Shown here one piece after another: positions 49,925 to 58,010 of a DNA stretch of 64,000 bases. The stretch's first letter is position 1, and each line of letters begins with the position of its first letter. Source of the stretch: an uncultured Clostridium sp. GTDB taxonomy: Bacteria > Bacillota > Clostridia > Lachnospirales > Lachnospiraceae. Below the pieces are notes generated by a model. That model did not search any database. It was not told the DNA's origin and saw only the letters and a list, made by a program, of their open reading frames with translations. Where the stretch lies: NCBI GenBank assembly GCA_900555045.1, contig USJW01000004.1:16947-80946 (forward strand), written 5' to 3'. The position numbers and the translations under genes are program-made.

Positions 49925-51223
49925 ATGGAAGAGAAAAAGGAATTTAAACTGAATGGAGCACCGTGGTACATTGCAGTGGGATGTATTCTGATTATTCTGG
50001 CTGCGGCTTACACTGGCGTTCTGGGAACTGACATGGCCAGTGTGCTGGCGCTGTGTGTGGCCATCGCCGTGATTTTCAACGAGATCGGCGAGCGCCTTCC
50101 CATCTGGAACTCCTACATCGGCGGCGGCCTGCTGATGGTATTCTTCGGAACGGCGGTTCTGGTGCAGTTCAACCTGATTCCGGAAAAGTACGTGGAGGGG
50201 ATCAACACCTTCATCAGCGGCGACACGGGCTTCCTCACATTCTTTATCATTTTCCTGATCGCAGGATCCATTCTCTCGCTGGAGCGCGACATCCTGCTCA
50301 AATCCTTCGCCGGATACATTCCCGCCATCCTGGGCGGCCTGGTCTGCGCCATGCTGTTCGGCGTAGTGACCGGTATGGTGTTTGGCATCAGCCCGTCTGA
50401 CATTCTGATCAAGTACGTGCTTCCGATCATGGGCGGAGGAAACGGAGCCGGAGCGGTTCCACTGTCGCAGATCTATGAGGAGGTGACGGGCGACGCGGCG
50501 GCCAACTACTACGCCTTCGCCATCATCATCCTGACCATCGCCAACATCATCTGTATCCTCGCAGGTGCGCTGTTAAACAAGCTCGGCATGGTGAAGACCG
50601 AGTGGACCGGCGACAAAAAGAACCTGCTGAGAAACAGTGCAAGCCTGGCCCGCGACGACAAGAAGGTTCAGACCGGCGTCAAGGATATGGCCGGTGCCAT
50701 GATGGTGGCTCTGACCTGCTACGCGGTGGGACGCCTGTTCTCCAAGGTGATTCTTCCGACGATCTTCGGCGCTGCCATCCACCAGTTCGCCTACATGATT
50801 ATCTTCGTGGTTATCCTGGCGGCAACCGGTATCATCCCGGCCAACATCTGCGCCGGTGCAAAGCGCCTGCAGTCCTTTATGACCGGTGCCTGCTCCATCA
50901 TCATCATGGTGGGCATGGGCTGTGACTTTGACCTGATGGAGCTGGTCAGCGCGTGTACGCCGGCCAACGTGATCATCGCGCTGATGATCGTTGTGGGCGC
51001 GATCGTGGGCTCCGCCATCGTGGGTTACCTGGTGGGCTTCTATCCCATCGACTCCGCAATTACCGCCGGCTTATGTATGGCAAACCGTGGCGGAAACGGC
51101 GATATCGCAGTGCTGGGCGCGGCGGACAGAATGGAACTGATCGCTTACGCACAGCTCTCCTCCCGTCTGGGCGGTGGAATCGTGCTGATTGTAGCGAGCT
51201 TTATGTTCTCATTTATGTTATAA
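49925..51223 (+). CDS. 2-hydroxycarboxylate (2HCT) family sodium symporter
   Basis: A 432-residue membrane protein with about eleven helices. It contains both re-entrant-loop signatures of the 2HCT family: LPIMGGGNGAGAVPLSQIYEEVTG near residue 160 and GLCMANRGGNGDIAVLGAADRMELIAYAQLSSRLGGGIVL near residue 380. The second matches the Arg-containing substrate site of CitS, MaeP and related carriers of citrate, malate and citramalate. It should import a 2-hydroxy-di- or tricarboxylate with sodium or protons, or exchange it. It lies behind the RraA/hydratase/dehydrogenase/isomerase genes and before a TPR protein and LysR gene, so it is probably the uptake system of this pathway. Confidence 0.93.
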   Translation: MEEKKEFKLNGAPWYIAVGCILIILAAAYTGVLGTDMASVLALCVAIAVIFNEIGERLPIWNSYIGGGLLMVFFGTAVLVQFNLIPEKYVEGINTFISGDTGFLTFFIIFLIAGSILSLERDILLKSFAGYIPAILGGLVCAMLFGVVTGMVFGISPSDILIKYVLPIMGGGNGAGAVPLSQIYEEVTGDAAANYYAFAIIILTIANIICILAGALLNKLGMVKTEWTGDKKNLLRNSASLARDDKKVQTGVKDMAGAMMVALTCYAVGRLFSKVILPTIFGAAIHQFAYMIIFVVILAATGIIPANICAGAKRLQSFMTGACSIIIMVGMGCDFDLMELVSACTPANVIIALMIVVGAIVGSAIVGYLVGFYPIDSAITAGLCMANRGGNGDIAVLGAADRMELIAYAQLSSRLGGGIVLIVASFMFSFML

Positions 51224-51240
51224 TAAAAGAGAAAACCAGA

Positions 51241-51277
51241 AGCAACCGGGGCGTTTTCGTCCCGGCTGCTTTCTGTT
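51241..51277 (+). terminator. Terminator-like hairpin after the symporter gene
   Basis: AGCAACCGGGGCG (51241-51253) pairs with CGTCCCGGCTGCT (51258-51270) around TTTT, followed by TTCTGTT. The interrupted T run suggests partial termination, so the next two genes may be read through at lower level. Confidence 0.6.
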
Positions 51278-51301
51278 ACCACAGCAGAAGGGGAGGATCA
51301 C

Positions 51302-52129
51302 ATGAGCAGTTGTTTTCAGAGCACGAGATGGATCAGGAACGGGAGCCTGGCGGCCGGGGCCGCTATCGCCGCGTGGTTTGTGCTGGCGGGCGGGGACTCC
51401 CACCTGGTGGTGCGGATTCTCTATGGCGTGCTGATATTTGCGCTGGTGGGAGTTGTGGGCTTTGGGATCGCCCAGTTTTACTCCATGCGCCTGATGAACC
51501 AGGCGCTGGCGCTTTTAAACCAGGAGCTGGAGCCGGACCGCTTTCTTGAGGCATTCACCCCGGCCGCAGCCCGCTGCCGAAAGGACACCATCCAGGGGAT
51601 TATGACCTGGGTGTACGTGAGCGCCGGGTACATGGCAAAGGGCGATACAGAGAAGGCTTTGAGTGTTCTGGACGGCCTGCACCCGGAGCAGATGAAGAGC
51701 CGGGGATTGGCGGCGGAGGGCCTGGTGCTCAACCAGAAATTCCAGTGCCAGTATGCGCTGGGCGATTTGGAGGGAGCCGGGCAGACGCTCCGGCGGCTTA
51801 GAGAGCTGGCGCAGGAGATGGCCAGGCGGCAGCCCGCGGCGGCCAAAAACCTGTCCTACAACGTTCACCTGTTCGGCGAGTACCTGCGCTTTGCCGGGGA
51901 GGGGGAGGCGGACACCGCGTACCTGGAGGAGGAGATCCGCCTGAGCGCAAACCGGCTTCACCGGCAGCAGGTTCGCATGGTTCTGGCGGACATGTACCGG
52001 GCCATGGGCCGCAGGGAGGACGAGCTGCGGCTTTTACAGGAGGTGAGCCGGGAGGGCGGCGGACTGGCCGTCCGGAAAGAGGCGGACAAGCGCCTTGCGG
52101 CGTGCGAAGAGAGAGAGTTGGAGGAATAA
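51302..52129 (+). CDS. Membrane-anchored TPR-like protein of unknown function
   Basis: A 275-residue protein with two N-terminal transmembrane helices (about residues 13-30 and 38-58) and a helical cytoplasmic region of TPR type. Examples are MTWVYVSAGYMAKGDTEKALSVLDGL near residue 100, FQCQYALGDLEGAGQTLRRLRELA near residue 145 and VRMVLADMYRAMGRREDELRLLQEV near residue 225. No catalytic motif is visible. GGGGAGG precedes the ATG. Its stop is three bases before the LysR start, so the two are translated together. It may be a scaffold or regulator for the symporter; that is only positional inference. Confidence 0.78.
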   Translation: MSSCFQSTRWIRNGSLAAGAAIAAWFVLAGGDSHLVVRILYGVLIFALVGVVGFGIAQFYSMRLMNQALALLNQELEPDRFLEAFTPAAARCRKDTIQGIMTWVYVSAGYMAKGDTEKALSVLDGLHPEQMKSRGLAAEGLVLNQKFQCQYALGDLEGAGQTLRRLRELAQEMARRQPAAAKNLSYNVHLFGEYLRFAGEGEADTAYLEEEIRLSANRLHRQQVRMVLADMYRAMGRREDELRLLQEVSREGGGLAVRKEADKRLAACEERELEE

Positions 52130-52131
52130 GT

Positions 52132-53091
52132 ATGGATTTTCGGGAACTGGTGTATATCACAGTGGTGGCGGACTGCAAGAGCGTGACCGCTGCGGCGAAA
52201 AAACTTTATATCTCACAGCCGTCCCTCAGCCAGATCATCTCAAAGGTGGAGAACGATCTGGGCGTCAAGCTGTTCGACCGGGCCGCCTACCCGATCACTC
52301 TCACCTACGCGGGTGAGAAATATGTGGAGACGGCCAGGCGGATTCTGATGATGAAGGACAACCTGCGCCGGGAGCTGACGGACATCGGGAGCGGAGTCCG
52401 GGGCAAGATCACGGTGGGGATTCCGGTGGAGCGCGCCGGGTACATGCTCCCGGCCACACTGAAAGAATTCCGGCAGGTGTACCCGGGTGTGGAGGTCCGG
52501 ACCCAGGAGGCCAAGGCGGTCACGCTCTTAGAGAGCTTAAAGAAGGGGGAGACCAACCTGGTGATTCTCCCGAAGAGCGAGGAGGGGCTGGACCCGGACA
52601 TGGAGGAGGAGTTAATCTACCGGGAGGAGCTGCTGTTTGTGGCGGGCCCCGATGTGGTGACGCCGCAGATGTGCGTAGTCGGCGACCCCGGGGCAGTGGA
52701 CGTGGATCAGGTGGCAAGACTTCCAATCATTGTCCTGAAAAAAGGCCATGCCATCCGAAAGGCGGTGGATCACCTGTTCAAGGAGCGGGGCATCACGCCG
52801 AATGTGGTCATGGAGACCACCAGTTGTATCAACGCGGTGCAGCTGGCGGACTCCGGCTATGGGGTCACGATCGTGCCGGAGCGGGCGGTGGAGATATTCG
52901 GAGGGCGCAGGGCGTTCAACTGCTACCGTCTGGGAGGAACCAGCTACGCGTGGGATGTGAACGTGATCTATCTGAGGGATTCGTACTTAGACGGGGCGCA
53001 GCGCTACCTGATCGAGGTGATGAAGAAGATATTCTCCAAGCGGGGCGGGGAGCCGGGCGAAGAGCCCCAGAGCCAGGAACTGCAGGGCTAG
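52132..53091 (+). CDS. LysR-family transcriptional regulator of the organic acid locus
   Basis: A 319-residue LysR regulator. The helix-turn-helix reads CKSVTAAAKKLYISQPSLSQIISKVENDLGVKLFDRAAYPITLT (residues about 14-57) and the effector domain starts near residue 90 (GKITVGIPVERAGYMLPATLKEFRQVYPGVEV). The ATG at 52132 has GGAGGA six bases upstream; a longer upstream frame overlaps the TPR gene and is unlikely. It is the last gene of the locus and is followed by a strong terminator. Two similar boxes, before the RraA-like gene (44120-44135) and before the symporter (49806-49821), are candidate targets. Confidence 0.88.
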   Translation: MDFRELVYITVVADCKSVTAAAKKLYISQPSLSQIISKVENDLGVKLFDRAAYPITLTYAGEKYVETARRILMMKDNLRRELTDIGSGVRGKITVGIPVERAGYMLPATLKEFRQVYPGVEVRTQEAKAVTLLESLKKGETNLVILPKSEEGLDPDMEEELIYREELLFVAGPDVVTPQMCVVGDPGAVDVDQVARLPIIVLKKGHAIRKAVDHLFKERGITPNVVMETTSCINAVQLADSGYGVTIVPERAVEIFGGRRAFNCYRLGGTSYAWDVNVIYLRDSYLDGAQRYLIEVMKKIFSKRGGEPGEEPQSQELQG

Positions 53092-53121
53092 GAAACGTAG
53101 GGTTGAACCGTGACGGATGAG

Positions 53122-53192
53122 AAAAAGCGGGATTTCCGTATAGCCGGAGTGCATAATTAACGCACCGGCCATACGGAAACCACCGCTTTTTT
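53122..53192. terminator. Bidirectional terminator
   Basis: A long stem (AAAAAGCGG, TTTCCGTAT, GCCGG, GTGC on one side; GCAC, CCGGC, ATACGGAAA, CCGCTTTTTT on the other) is flanked by A5 and T6. It separates the LysR gene from the convergent AT-rich small gene. Confidence 0.9.
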
Positions 53193-53246
53193 ATTGCCGG
53201 GATCGCTTTTTCAGGAGTCGTAAGAAGGCTTCCATCCGTTTACATA

Positions 53247-53555
53247 TCATCCCATCCACAATTCCTGGATATTTCTATTTTCATTCCAACTGGCAGGAAG
53301 ATATTCAAGAATATTGTCGATGTGTGATATGACATAATCTAAATCAACACCATGCAGGTTTATTTCTGCCCAAGACCTTACCTTCATAAATTCATCAAGA
53401 ATTTGTGGCAAATCTCTGTAGTAAATTGGTCTGCTATTGCCAATATACTTTAAACTCAGCTCCTGTATTGCCTTCTCCCAAACAGAATTAAAGTATCGTT
53501 CTGTTGATACAGGGATAGAAATTATGTTGTTATCATCGGCGATCAATACGGACAT
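53247..53555 (-). CDS. AT-rich small gene, possibly immunity-like
   Basis: A 102-residue acidic soluble protein starting MSVLIADDNNIISIPVS and ending NENRNIQELWMG. It has no signal peptide or membrane helix. Its base composition is far more AT-rich than its neighbours, pointing to recent acquisition. The size, acidity and aromatic-rich pattern (WEKAIQELSLKYIGN, WAEINLHGVDLDYVI) recall immunity proteins of polymorphic toxin systems, but I cannot name a family and there is no toxin gene next to it. GGGAGG lies seven bases before the ATG at 53555, chosen over 53579. It is in the 3' side of the PTS regulator gene, 39 bp away. Confidence 0.7.
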   Translation of the reverse strand: MSVLIADDNNIISIPVSTERYFNSVWEKAIQELSLKYIGNSRPIYYRDLPQILDEFMKVRSWAEINLHGVDLDYVISHIDNILEYLPASWNENRNIQELWMG

Positions 53556-53594
53556 TATTTTACCTCCCAATGTGTGCAAACGCAGAACTATTTT

Positions 53595-56051
53595 TTATTG
53601 CAAAAAGATCTCCGTGATGTACGCGATCTCGCTGGTGGGAATCTTGATTCCAAAGATGTTCTCCGCATACTCCAATTTGTGCTCCACCGTGTACATGAGC
53701 TCCGAATACTCGCTTGTAAAGTTGTTTAAGCGGGAGTAATTCCAGGTCTCGCCGCGGATGGCCCGCTCCAGCATGTTGCAGCAGTGGCAGAGGTACTTGG
53801 CGGCGATCTCGTTGGAGTAGGGGAGGCCGAGCTCCAAAAGAGTGGCCTTTAAGCACTTCTCCAGCACGTTGACCGCCTTCGTGGTGTCCAGGAACACGGT
53901 GGTCTTGGAGATCACCTTCTCCACCAGGTCCTGGATGAAGGCCTCCTGGGAGCTCAAGTTCTCCGAGCGGGCGCTGTGGGTCTCGCCCACCTGGGGGAGG
54001 CCGGAAAAGTCGGAGCGGTTGGAGAGAATCCGGCGGATGGTCTCTAAAAGGAGCGGCAGGGTCACCGGGTAAAGGATGTTGGTGTCGATGCCGGTCTGCC
54101 TGGAGATGTACTCGTTGACGGTGGTCAGGGGCTCCATGTCCGTCAGCACCAGGATGCCGGAGCCGCGGTTCAGCTTGCGGGCCTTCTCCACCGCCAGATT
54201 CAGGCAGTCCTTTAAGCTCATGGCGGAGGAGAAGTTGATGTAGTCGATGATGTAGTCGTCGTGGATGGATTTGAGTGCGTAGCCCACCATGTCCGAGGCG
54301 ATGTTCTCGCCGTGGCAGATGACAAGCAGCCCGATGTTCACCGTGGTGGTCCAGTTGGAGAAGATGGCAAAGTAGGAGGCCAGGTAGTCGATCTCCCGGT
54401 TGGAGAACCGGCAGGAGTAGATCTGCGCCAGGCTCTCCAGGATGGCCAGTGCCATCTGGTACTCCTCAGGGAAGCTGTCCTTGGAGGCCGCCGGCGCCTC
54501 GTCCGGGTCCGGCAGGCTCTGGTTGTCCGTCCGCTTTAAAAAGTTGGTCAGGTGCAGCAGGATGCCGTAGAGCAGGTGCAAATTCTTCCTGGCGGCCTCA
54601 AATTTGCCGCGCTTTTTTAGCTGGGCGATCACAATCTGGAACACGATGGGGTAGATGTTGCGCTTGATGGCGTTTAATTCCGTGTCCCGGCAGTTGGCCA
54701 GATTGGAGATATTGTTGACCACGGTCTGGTAGATGTTGTCGATGGACTCGATGTCCATGCCCAGGCGGCTCTCCAGCACCTTCTGGCTGCCCGCCGCGCG
54801 GATGGAGGGGGCGGTCTTGAAGGAATCCAGAAAATGGGAGTGCCCGTTCTGGTCCAGCTCGATGTACTGGTCCGGCGTCTCATCCAGGATATGGCGCACC
54901 GCGGCCTGGGCCGCCTCGCCGTCCTCCTGGAGGGAGAGCAGCTCCTGGGAGAGGTTGTACAGGTGGATGTACACGGTCTTGTAGTGGTTTGCCAGGCTGT
55001 CCAGGTAGGCCCTGGAGCAGGCGGCCTTCACCTCGTTGGTCAGCTGGGTGATATTCTTCCGGTAGCGCATAATGGTCATGCAGGCCACCGCGTCCTTGGA
55101 GATGCGGATGGGAAGGCCGATGGTGCGGGCCTCCTCGGCCAGGAGCTGGAGGATCAGCTCCATCTTCTCGTAGATGCCCCGCTCCTCCAGATCCGGGATG
55201 TGGATGGACACGGGAAGGCTCTCGGTGAGGACCCGGATGGACGCGTCCTCGGCGGGGCGGGTGGTGGAGGCCAGGATCATGCACTGGAGCTGCCGCCCGG
55301 CGGTCTCACCGATGCGGTTGTAGGAGCCGCGGGTGATCACGGAGGCGATCAGGTCTAAGGAGGCGGGGGGCAGGTACTCCACCTCGTCGAAGAAGAGGAT
55401 GCCGCCCTTGGCGGTGTCCAGAAAGCCGCGCCGGGACTTGTTGTTTAACACATCCCGGGCCAGCCCCAAAAACTGCTGGGAGAACAGCTTGGGGTTCTCT
55501 GAGAAGTTGTGGCAGCCCACGGACACGAAGGGGACCGAGGCGTCCGCGGGCGCGGTGCTCTTCTTGTACAGGTACATGCAGTGGGCGAATTTGTTCTTGC
55601 CCACGCCGATGGACCCGTGTAACAGGGTGTGCAGCCCGAAGGGCGGGTAGGAGACGGAGGCCTTGGCCAGCACGATGGCGTCCTTCATGCTGGCGTCCGC
55701 CCCGATCAACTGCTCCAGCGAGTTCGCGCAGCCGGCCGGCTCCTCTTCGCTGTGGCTGCGGATCAGGCGGGAGAGGGATTCGCCCCTGGCCACGGTCTGG
55801 GGGATAAAGAAGCCGGGAAAGTGCTCACTCACCAGCTTCCGGTCTAAGAACAGGGTGGGCTTCCCCTGAAATTTGATCAGGGCCCCGTCCTTCCAGAGCC
55901 CGTTTAAAATCCGAGACACATTGGCCCGGTCCATCTTTAGGTCGATGGAGAGGGTGAACGCGTCGGCTCCCCGGTTGTCGATCTCCCCGCTGTCCAAAAT
56001 GCGCCGGGTCTGCTCCCGCACGGCTTCTGCAATCACAAAATTCTGTGCCAT
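53595..56051 (-). CDS. LevR-like PTS-associated transcriptional regulator
   Basis: An 818-residue multi-domain regulator. Order: winged helix (about 1-75), AAA+ ATPase (about 110-330) with LLHGSIGVGKNKFAHCMY and ILFFDEVEYLPPASLDLIASV, a first PRD (about 430-545), a mannose-type EIIA-like domain (about 570-690, IGLLVICHGENIASDMVGYAL) with a phospho-accepting His, and a second PRD at the end (about 720-818). The Walker A lysine is followed by Asn rather than Thr/Ser. The sigma-54 contact loop GAFTGA is not found; the matching region reads FSQQFLGLARDVLNN. It is divergent from a mannose-family PTS operon and probably senses its phosphorylation state. ATG at 56051 has GAGG upstream. Confidence 0.88.
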   Translation of the reverse strand: MAQNFVIAEAVREQTRRILDSGEIDNRGADAFTLSIDLKMDRANVSRILNGLWKDGALIKFQGKPTLFLDRKLVSEHFPGFFIPQTVARGESLSRLIRSHSEEEPAGCANSLEQLIGADASMKDAIVLAKASVSYPPFGLHTLLHGSIGVGKNKFAHCMYLYKKSTAPADASVPFVSVGCHNFSENPKLFSQQFLGLARDVLNNKSRRGFLDTAKGGILFFDEVEYLPPASLDLIASVITRGSYNRIGETAGRQLQCMILASTTRPAEDASIRVLTESLPVSIHIPDLEERGIYEKMELILQLLAEEARTIGLPIRISKDAVACMTIMRYRKNITQLTNEVKAACSRAYLDSLANHYKTVYIHLYNLSQELLSLQEDGEAAQAAVRHILDETPDQYIELDQNGHSHFLDSFKTAPSIRAAGSQKVLESRLGMDIESIDNIYQTVVNNISNLANCRDTELNAIKRNIYPIVFQIVIAQLKKRGKFEAARKNLHLLYGILLHLTNFLKRTDNQSLPDPDEAPAASKDSFPEEYQMALAILESLAQIYSCRFSNREIDYLASYFAIFSNWTTTVNIGLLVICHGENIASDMVGYALKSIHDDYIIDYINFSSAMSLKDCLNLAVEKARKLNRGSGILVLTDMEPLTTVNEYISRQTGIDTNILYPVTLPLLLETIRRILSNRSDFSGLPQVGETHSARSENLSSQEAFIQDLVEKVISKTTVFLDTTKAVNVLEKCLKATLLELGLPYSNEIAAKYLCHCCNMLERAIRGETWNYSRLNNFTSEYSELMYTVEHKLEYAENIFGIKIPTSEIAYITEIFLQ

Positions 56052-56133
56052 CTTCTGTGGTTCCTCTTTTCCTGAAAATGAGTGTTGTTTTCTGAAAAAA
56101 TTATAACACATATCCCAAAACAACACAACAAAC

Positions 56134-56182
56134 GTGTAATAATCCGTGTAAAAAAGTTGGAAAAACACTACACACATTACAC
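56134..56182. promoter_or_regulatory. Inverted GTGTA repeats between the regulator and the PTS operon
   Basis: GTGTAAT (56134-56140) and CGTGTA (56145-56150) are mirrored by TACACAC (56169-56175) and ATTACAC (56176-56182), giving an imperfect large dyad. It sits 88 bp before the PTS -35 element, an upstream activating position expected for a LevR-like regulator. Confidence 0.5.
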
Positions 56183-56269
56183 AAAAGTGAAAGCTGCCCC
56201 GACTGCACTCGGAGATTTTGTGCGAGATGCATTAACACGAATGAAAAATGTGTGAAGCATTTATTAAAT

Positions 56270-56298
56270 TTTACAAAACAAAATCGATACAGTATGAT
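56270..56298 (+). promoter_or_regulatory. Housekeeping-type promoter of the PTS operon
   Basis: TTTACA (56270-56275), 17-bp spacer, TATGAT (56293-56298). No sigma-54 -24/-12 element (GG-N10-GC) was found between the divergent genes, which agrees with the missing GAFTGA loop in the regulator. Confidence 0.7.
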
Positions 56299-56329
56299 AA
56301 GGGCATGAAAAAAATTGCAAGGAGGTCTT

Positions 56330-56728
56330 ATGAGCAGAGTACTTCTTTTGAGCCATGGGGAGCTGGCCAAGGAGATCTGGGCTACATCCAAGATGGTGCT
56401 CGGCGAAGTGTCAGGGGTTGAATATCTGACCCTGCCTTCCGGCACCGATTTAACCCAGTACGAAGCGGACGTCCGCCGGAAGGTGGAGGAAGCAAAAGAC
56501 GGGTTACTGATCCTGACGGATATATTCGGCGGAACGCCGTTTATCACGGCTTCCAGGGTGTTTGCAACCCTGGAGAAAAAGGATCAGGTGGAGGTGGTCA
56601 CCGGGATGAACCTGGCCATGGTTCTACAGGTATTTACATTCGTGGGGAGTATGTCGGTGAAGGAACTCAAGGAGGTTGCCGTCACCGCAGGCACCGAGGG
56701 AATCGTGGATTTAAGGGAACGCGTATAG
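56330..56728 (+). CDS. Mannose-family PTS component EIIA
   Basis: A 132-residue cytoplasmic phosphotransfer protein. The phospho-acceptor is His9 in MSRVLLLSHGELAKEIWATSK, and DGLLILTDIFGGTPFITASRVFA near residue 58 is the conserved DxxGGTP loop. It accepts phosphate from HPr and passes it to EIIB. AAGGAGG lies just before the ATG at 56330, which is preferred to a TTG at 56315. It is the first gene of the EIIA-EIIB-EIIC-EIID operon. The sugar substrate is not evident. Confidence 0.92.
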   Translation: MSRVLLLSHGELAKEIWATSKMVLGEVSGVEYLTLPSGTDLTQYEADVRRKVEEAKDGLLILTDIFGGTPFITASRVFATLEKKDQVEVVTGMNLAMVLQVFTFVGSMSVKELKEVAVTAGTEGIVDLRERV

Positions 56729-56753
56729 CAGCAAGAAAGGATGGTAGCGAGTT

Positions 56754-57221
56754 ATGAGTGTAAAAATGATCCGAATTGACGACCGCCTGATTCACGGGCA
56801 GATCGTGGCAGCATGGGCAAAGAGCCTTTCCATCAAACGGATTTGGATCGTGGACGACGGGGTTGCGAAGGATGTGTTCATCACCAACGTGATGAAGATG
56901 GTCTCGCCGCCGGACGCGGAGCTAGTGATCACCGGCACGGAGGAGGTGCCGCAGCTGATGAAGGAGTTTGACGAGTCGGACAAGAACACGCTGATTCTGG
57001 TGAAGTTTCCGAAGGTGGCAAAGCTTCTGTTCGACGCGGGCGTGCAGCTCAGGGAGCTGAACGTGGGCGGCATGGGGGCAAACGCGGAGCGGCGCAAGCT
57101 GTTCAAGAACATCTCCGCCAGCGACGAGGAGCGCCAGACCTTAAAGGACATGAAGGATTCCGGCGTCAAGGTCTATTTCCAGGTGACGCCCAACGAAAAA
57201 CAGACAATCTTCGAGGGCTAA
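56754..57221 (+). CDS. Mannose-family PTS component EIIB
   Basis: A 155-residue cytoplasmic protein. The phosphorylated His14 lies in MIRIDDRLIHGQIVAAWAKSL, the invariant DDRLIHGQ motif. Later ELNVGGMGANAERRKLFKNI near residue 100 matches the mannose/fructose/sorbose EIIB family. It transfers phosphate from EIIA to the sugar during transport. It lies 25 bp after EIIA and is in the same operon. Confidence 0.93.
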   Translation: MSVKMIRIDDRLIHGQIVAAWAKSLSIKRIWIVDDGVAKDVFITNVMKMVSPPDAELVITGTEEVPQLMKEFDESDKNTLILVKFPKVAKLLFDAGVQLRELNVGGMGANAERRKLFKNISASDEERQTLKDMKDSGVKVYFQVTPNEKQTIFEG

Positions 57222-57256
57222 TAAACGCACACAATGAATAAAGAGGGGGTAAACAC

Positions 57257-58009
57257 ATGTTAATTCAATCACTGCTTGTAGCTTTCTGGGCATGGTTCAA
57301 CGGCATGGTCGTGTCGGAGTACCTGGTTTGGATCGTCCGGGGTGCACCGCTGGTCAGCGGCACCATAACGGGTATCCTCATGGGGGACTGGCGTTCCGGC
57401 GCTATGATCGGTGCAACGATCCAGCTGCTGTACATGGGCCAGGTAACCGTCGGAGGCATCTCATCCTACGATAAGTCCTACGCGGGCGTAATCGCCACGG
57501 CGGTCACCATCGCCTCCCACCAGACGCCGGAGATCGGCATCACCCTGGCGGTGGCGCTTGGAACTCTGGGGCTGATCGCAAGCAATATCTCCATGACCGC
57601 ATGCGTGGCGTTCGTCCACATGGCGGACAAATACGTGGAGGAGGGCAAGACCAACAAGATCTGGATCTACAACTGGCTGCTGCCGAACCTTCTGTGCGTG
57701 CTGCTCTGGGGCGTTCCCGCGTTCCTGGCGGTGTACTTCGGAGCTTCCTACCTGGAGGCGTTCATGAACCAGATTCCGGCGTTCGTGTCCCAGGCGCTGA
57801 CCACCGTCGGCATGATCCTTCCGGCTCTGGGAATCGCAATGATGTTCAAGACCGTGTTCAGTCCCAAATTCGCACCGTTTATCGTGGTCGGCTACCTGTG
57901 CGTGGCTTACCTGCACATGGACATTATCGCCTGCGCTCTGCTGGGCGGAGCCTGCGCAGTGCTGTACTGGACCCTGAACCTGGATAAACTGACAGAAGGA
58001 GGAAACTAA
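57257..58009 (+). CDS. Mannose-family PTS component EIIC
   Basis: A 250-residue membrane component with about seven hydrophobic segments. GAPLVSGTITGILMGDWRSGAMIGATIQLLYMGQVTVGG near residue 30 is the conserved EIIC-man start, and ILPALGIAMMFKTVFSPKFAPFIVVGYL is near residue 190. With EIID it forms the sugar channel. Its stop is followed one base later by the EIID start. Confidence 0.93.
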   Translation: MLIQSLLVAFWAWFNGMVVSEYLVWIVRGAPLVSGTITGILMGDWRSGAMIGATIQLLYMGQVTVGGISSYDKSYAGVIATAVTIASHQTPEIGITLAVALGTLGLIASNISMTACVAFVHMADKYVEEGKTNKIWIYNWLLPNLLCVLLWGVPAFLAVYFGASYLEAFMNQIPAFVSQALTTVGMILPALGIAMMFKTVFSPKFAPFIVVGYLCVAYLHMDIIACALLGGACAVLYWTLNLDKLTEGGN

Positions 58010-58010
58010 G

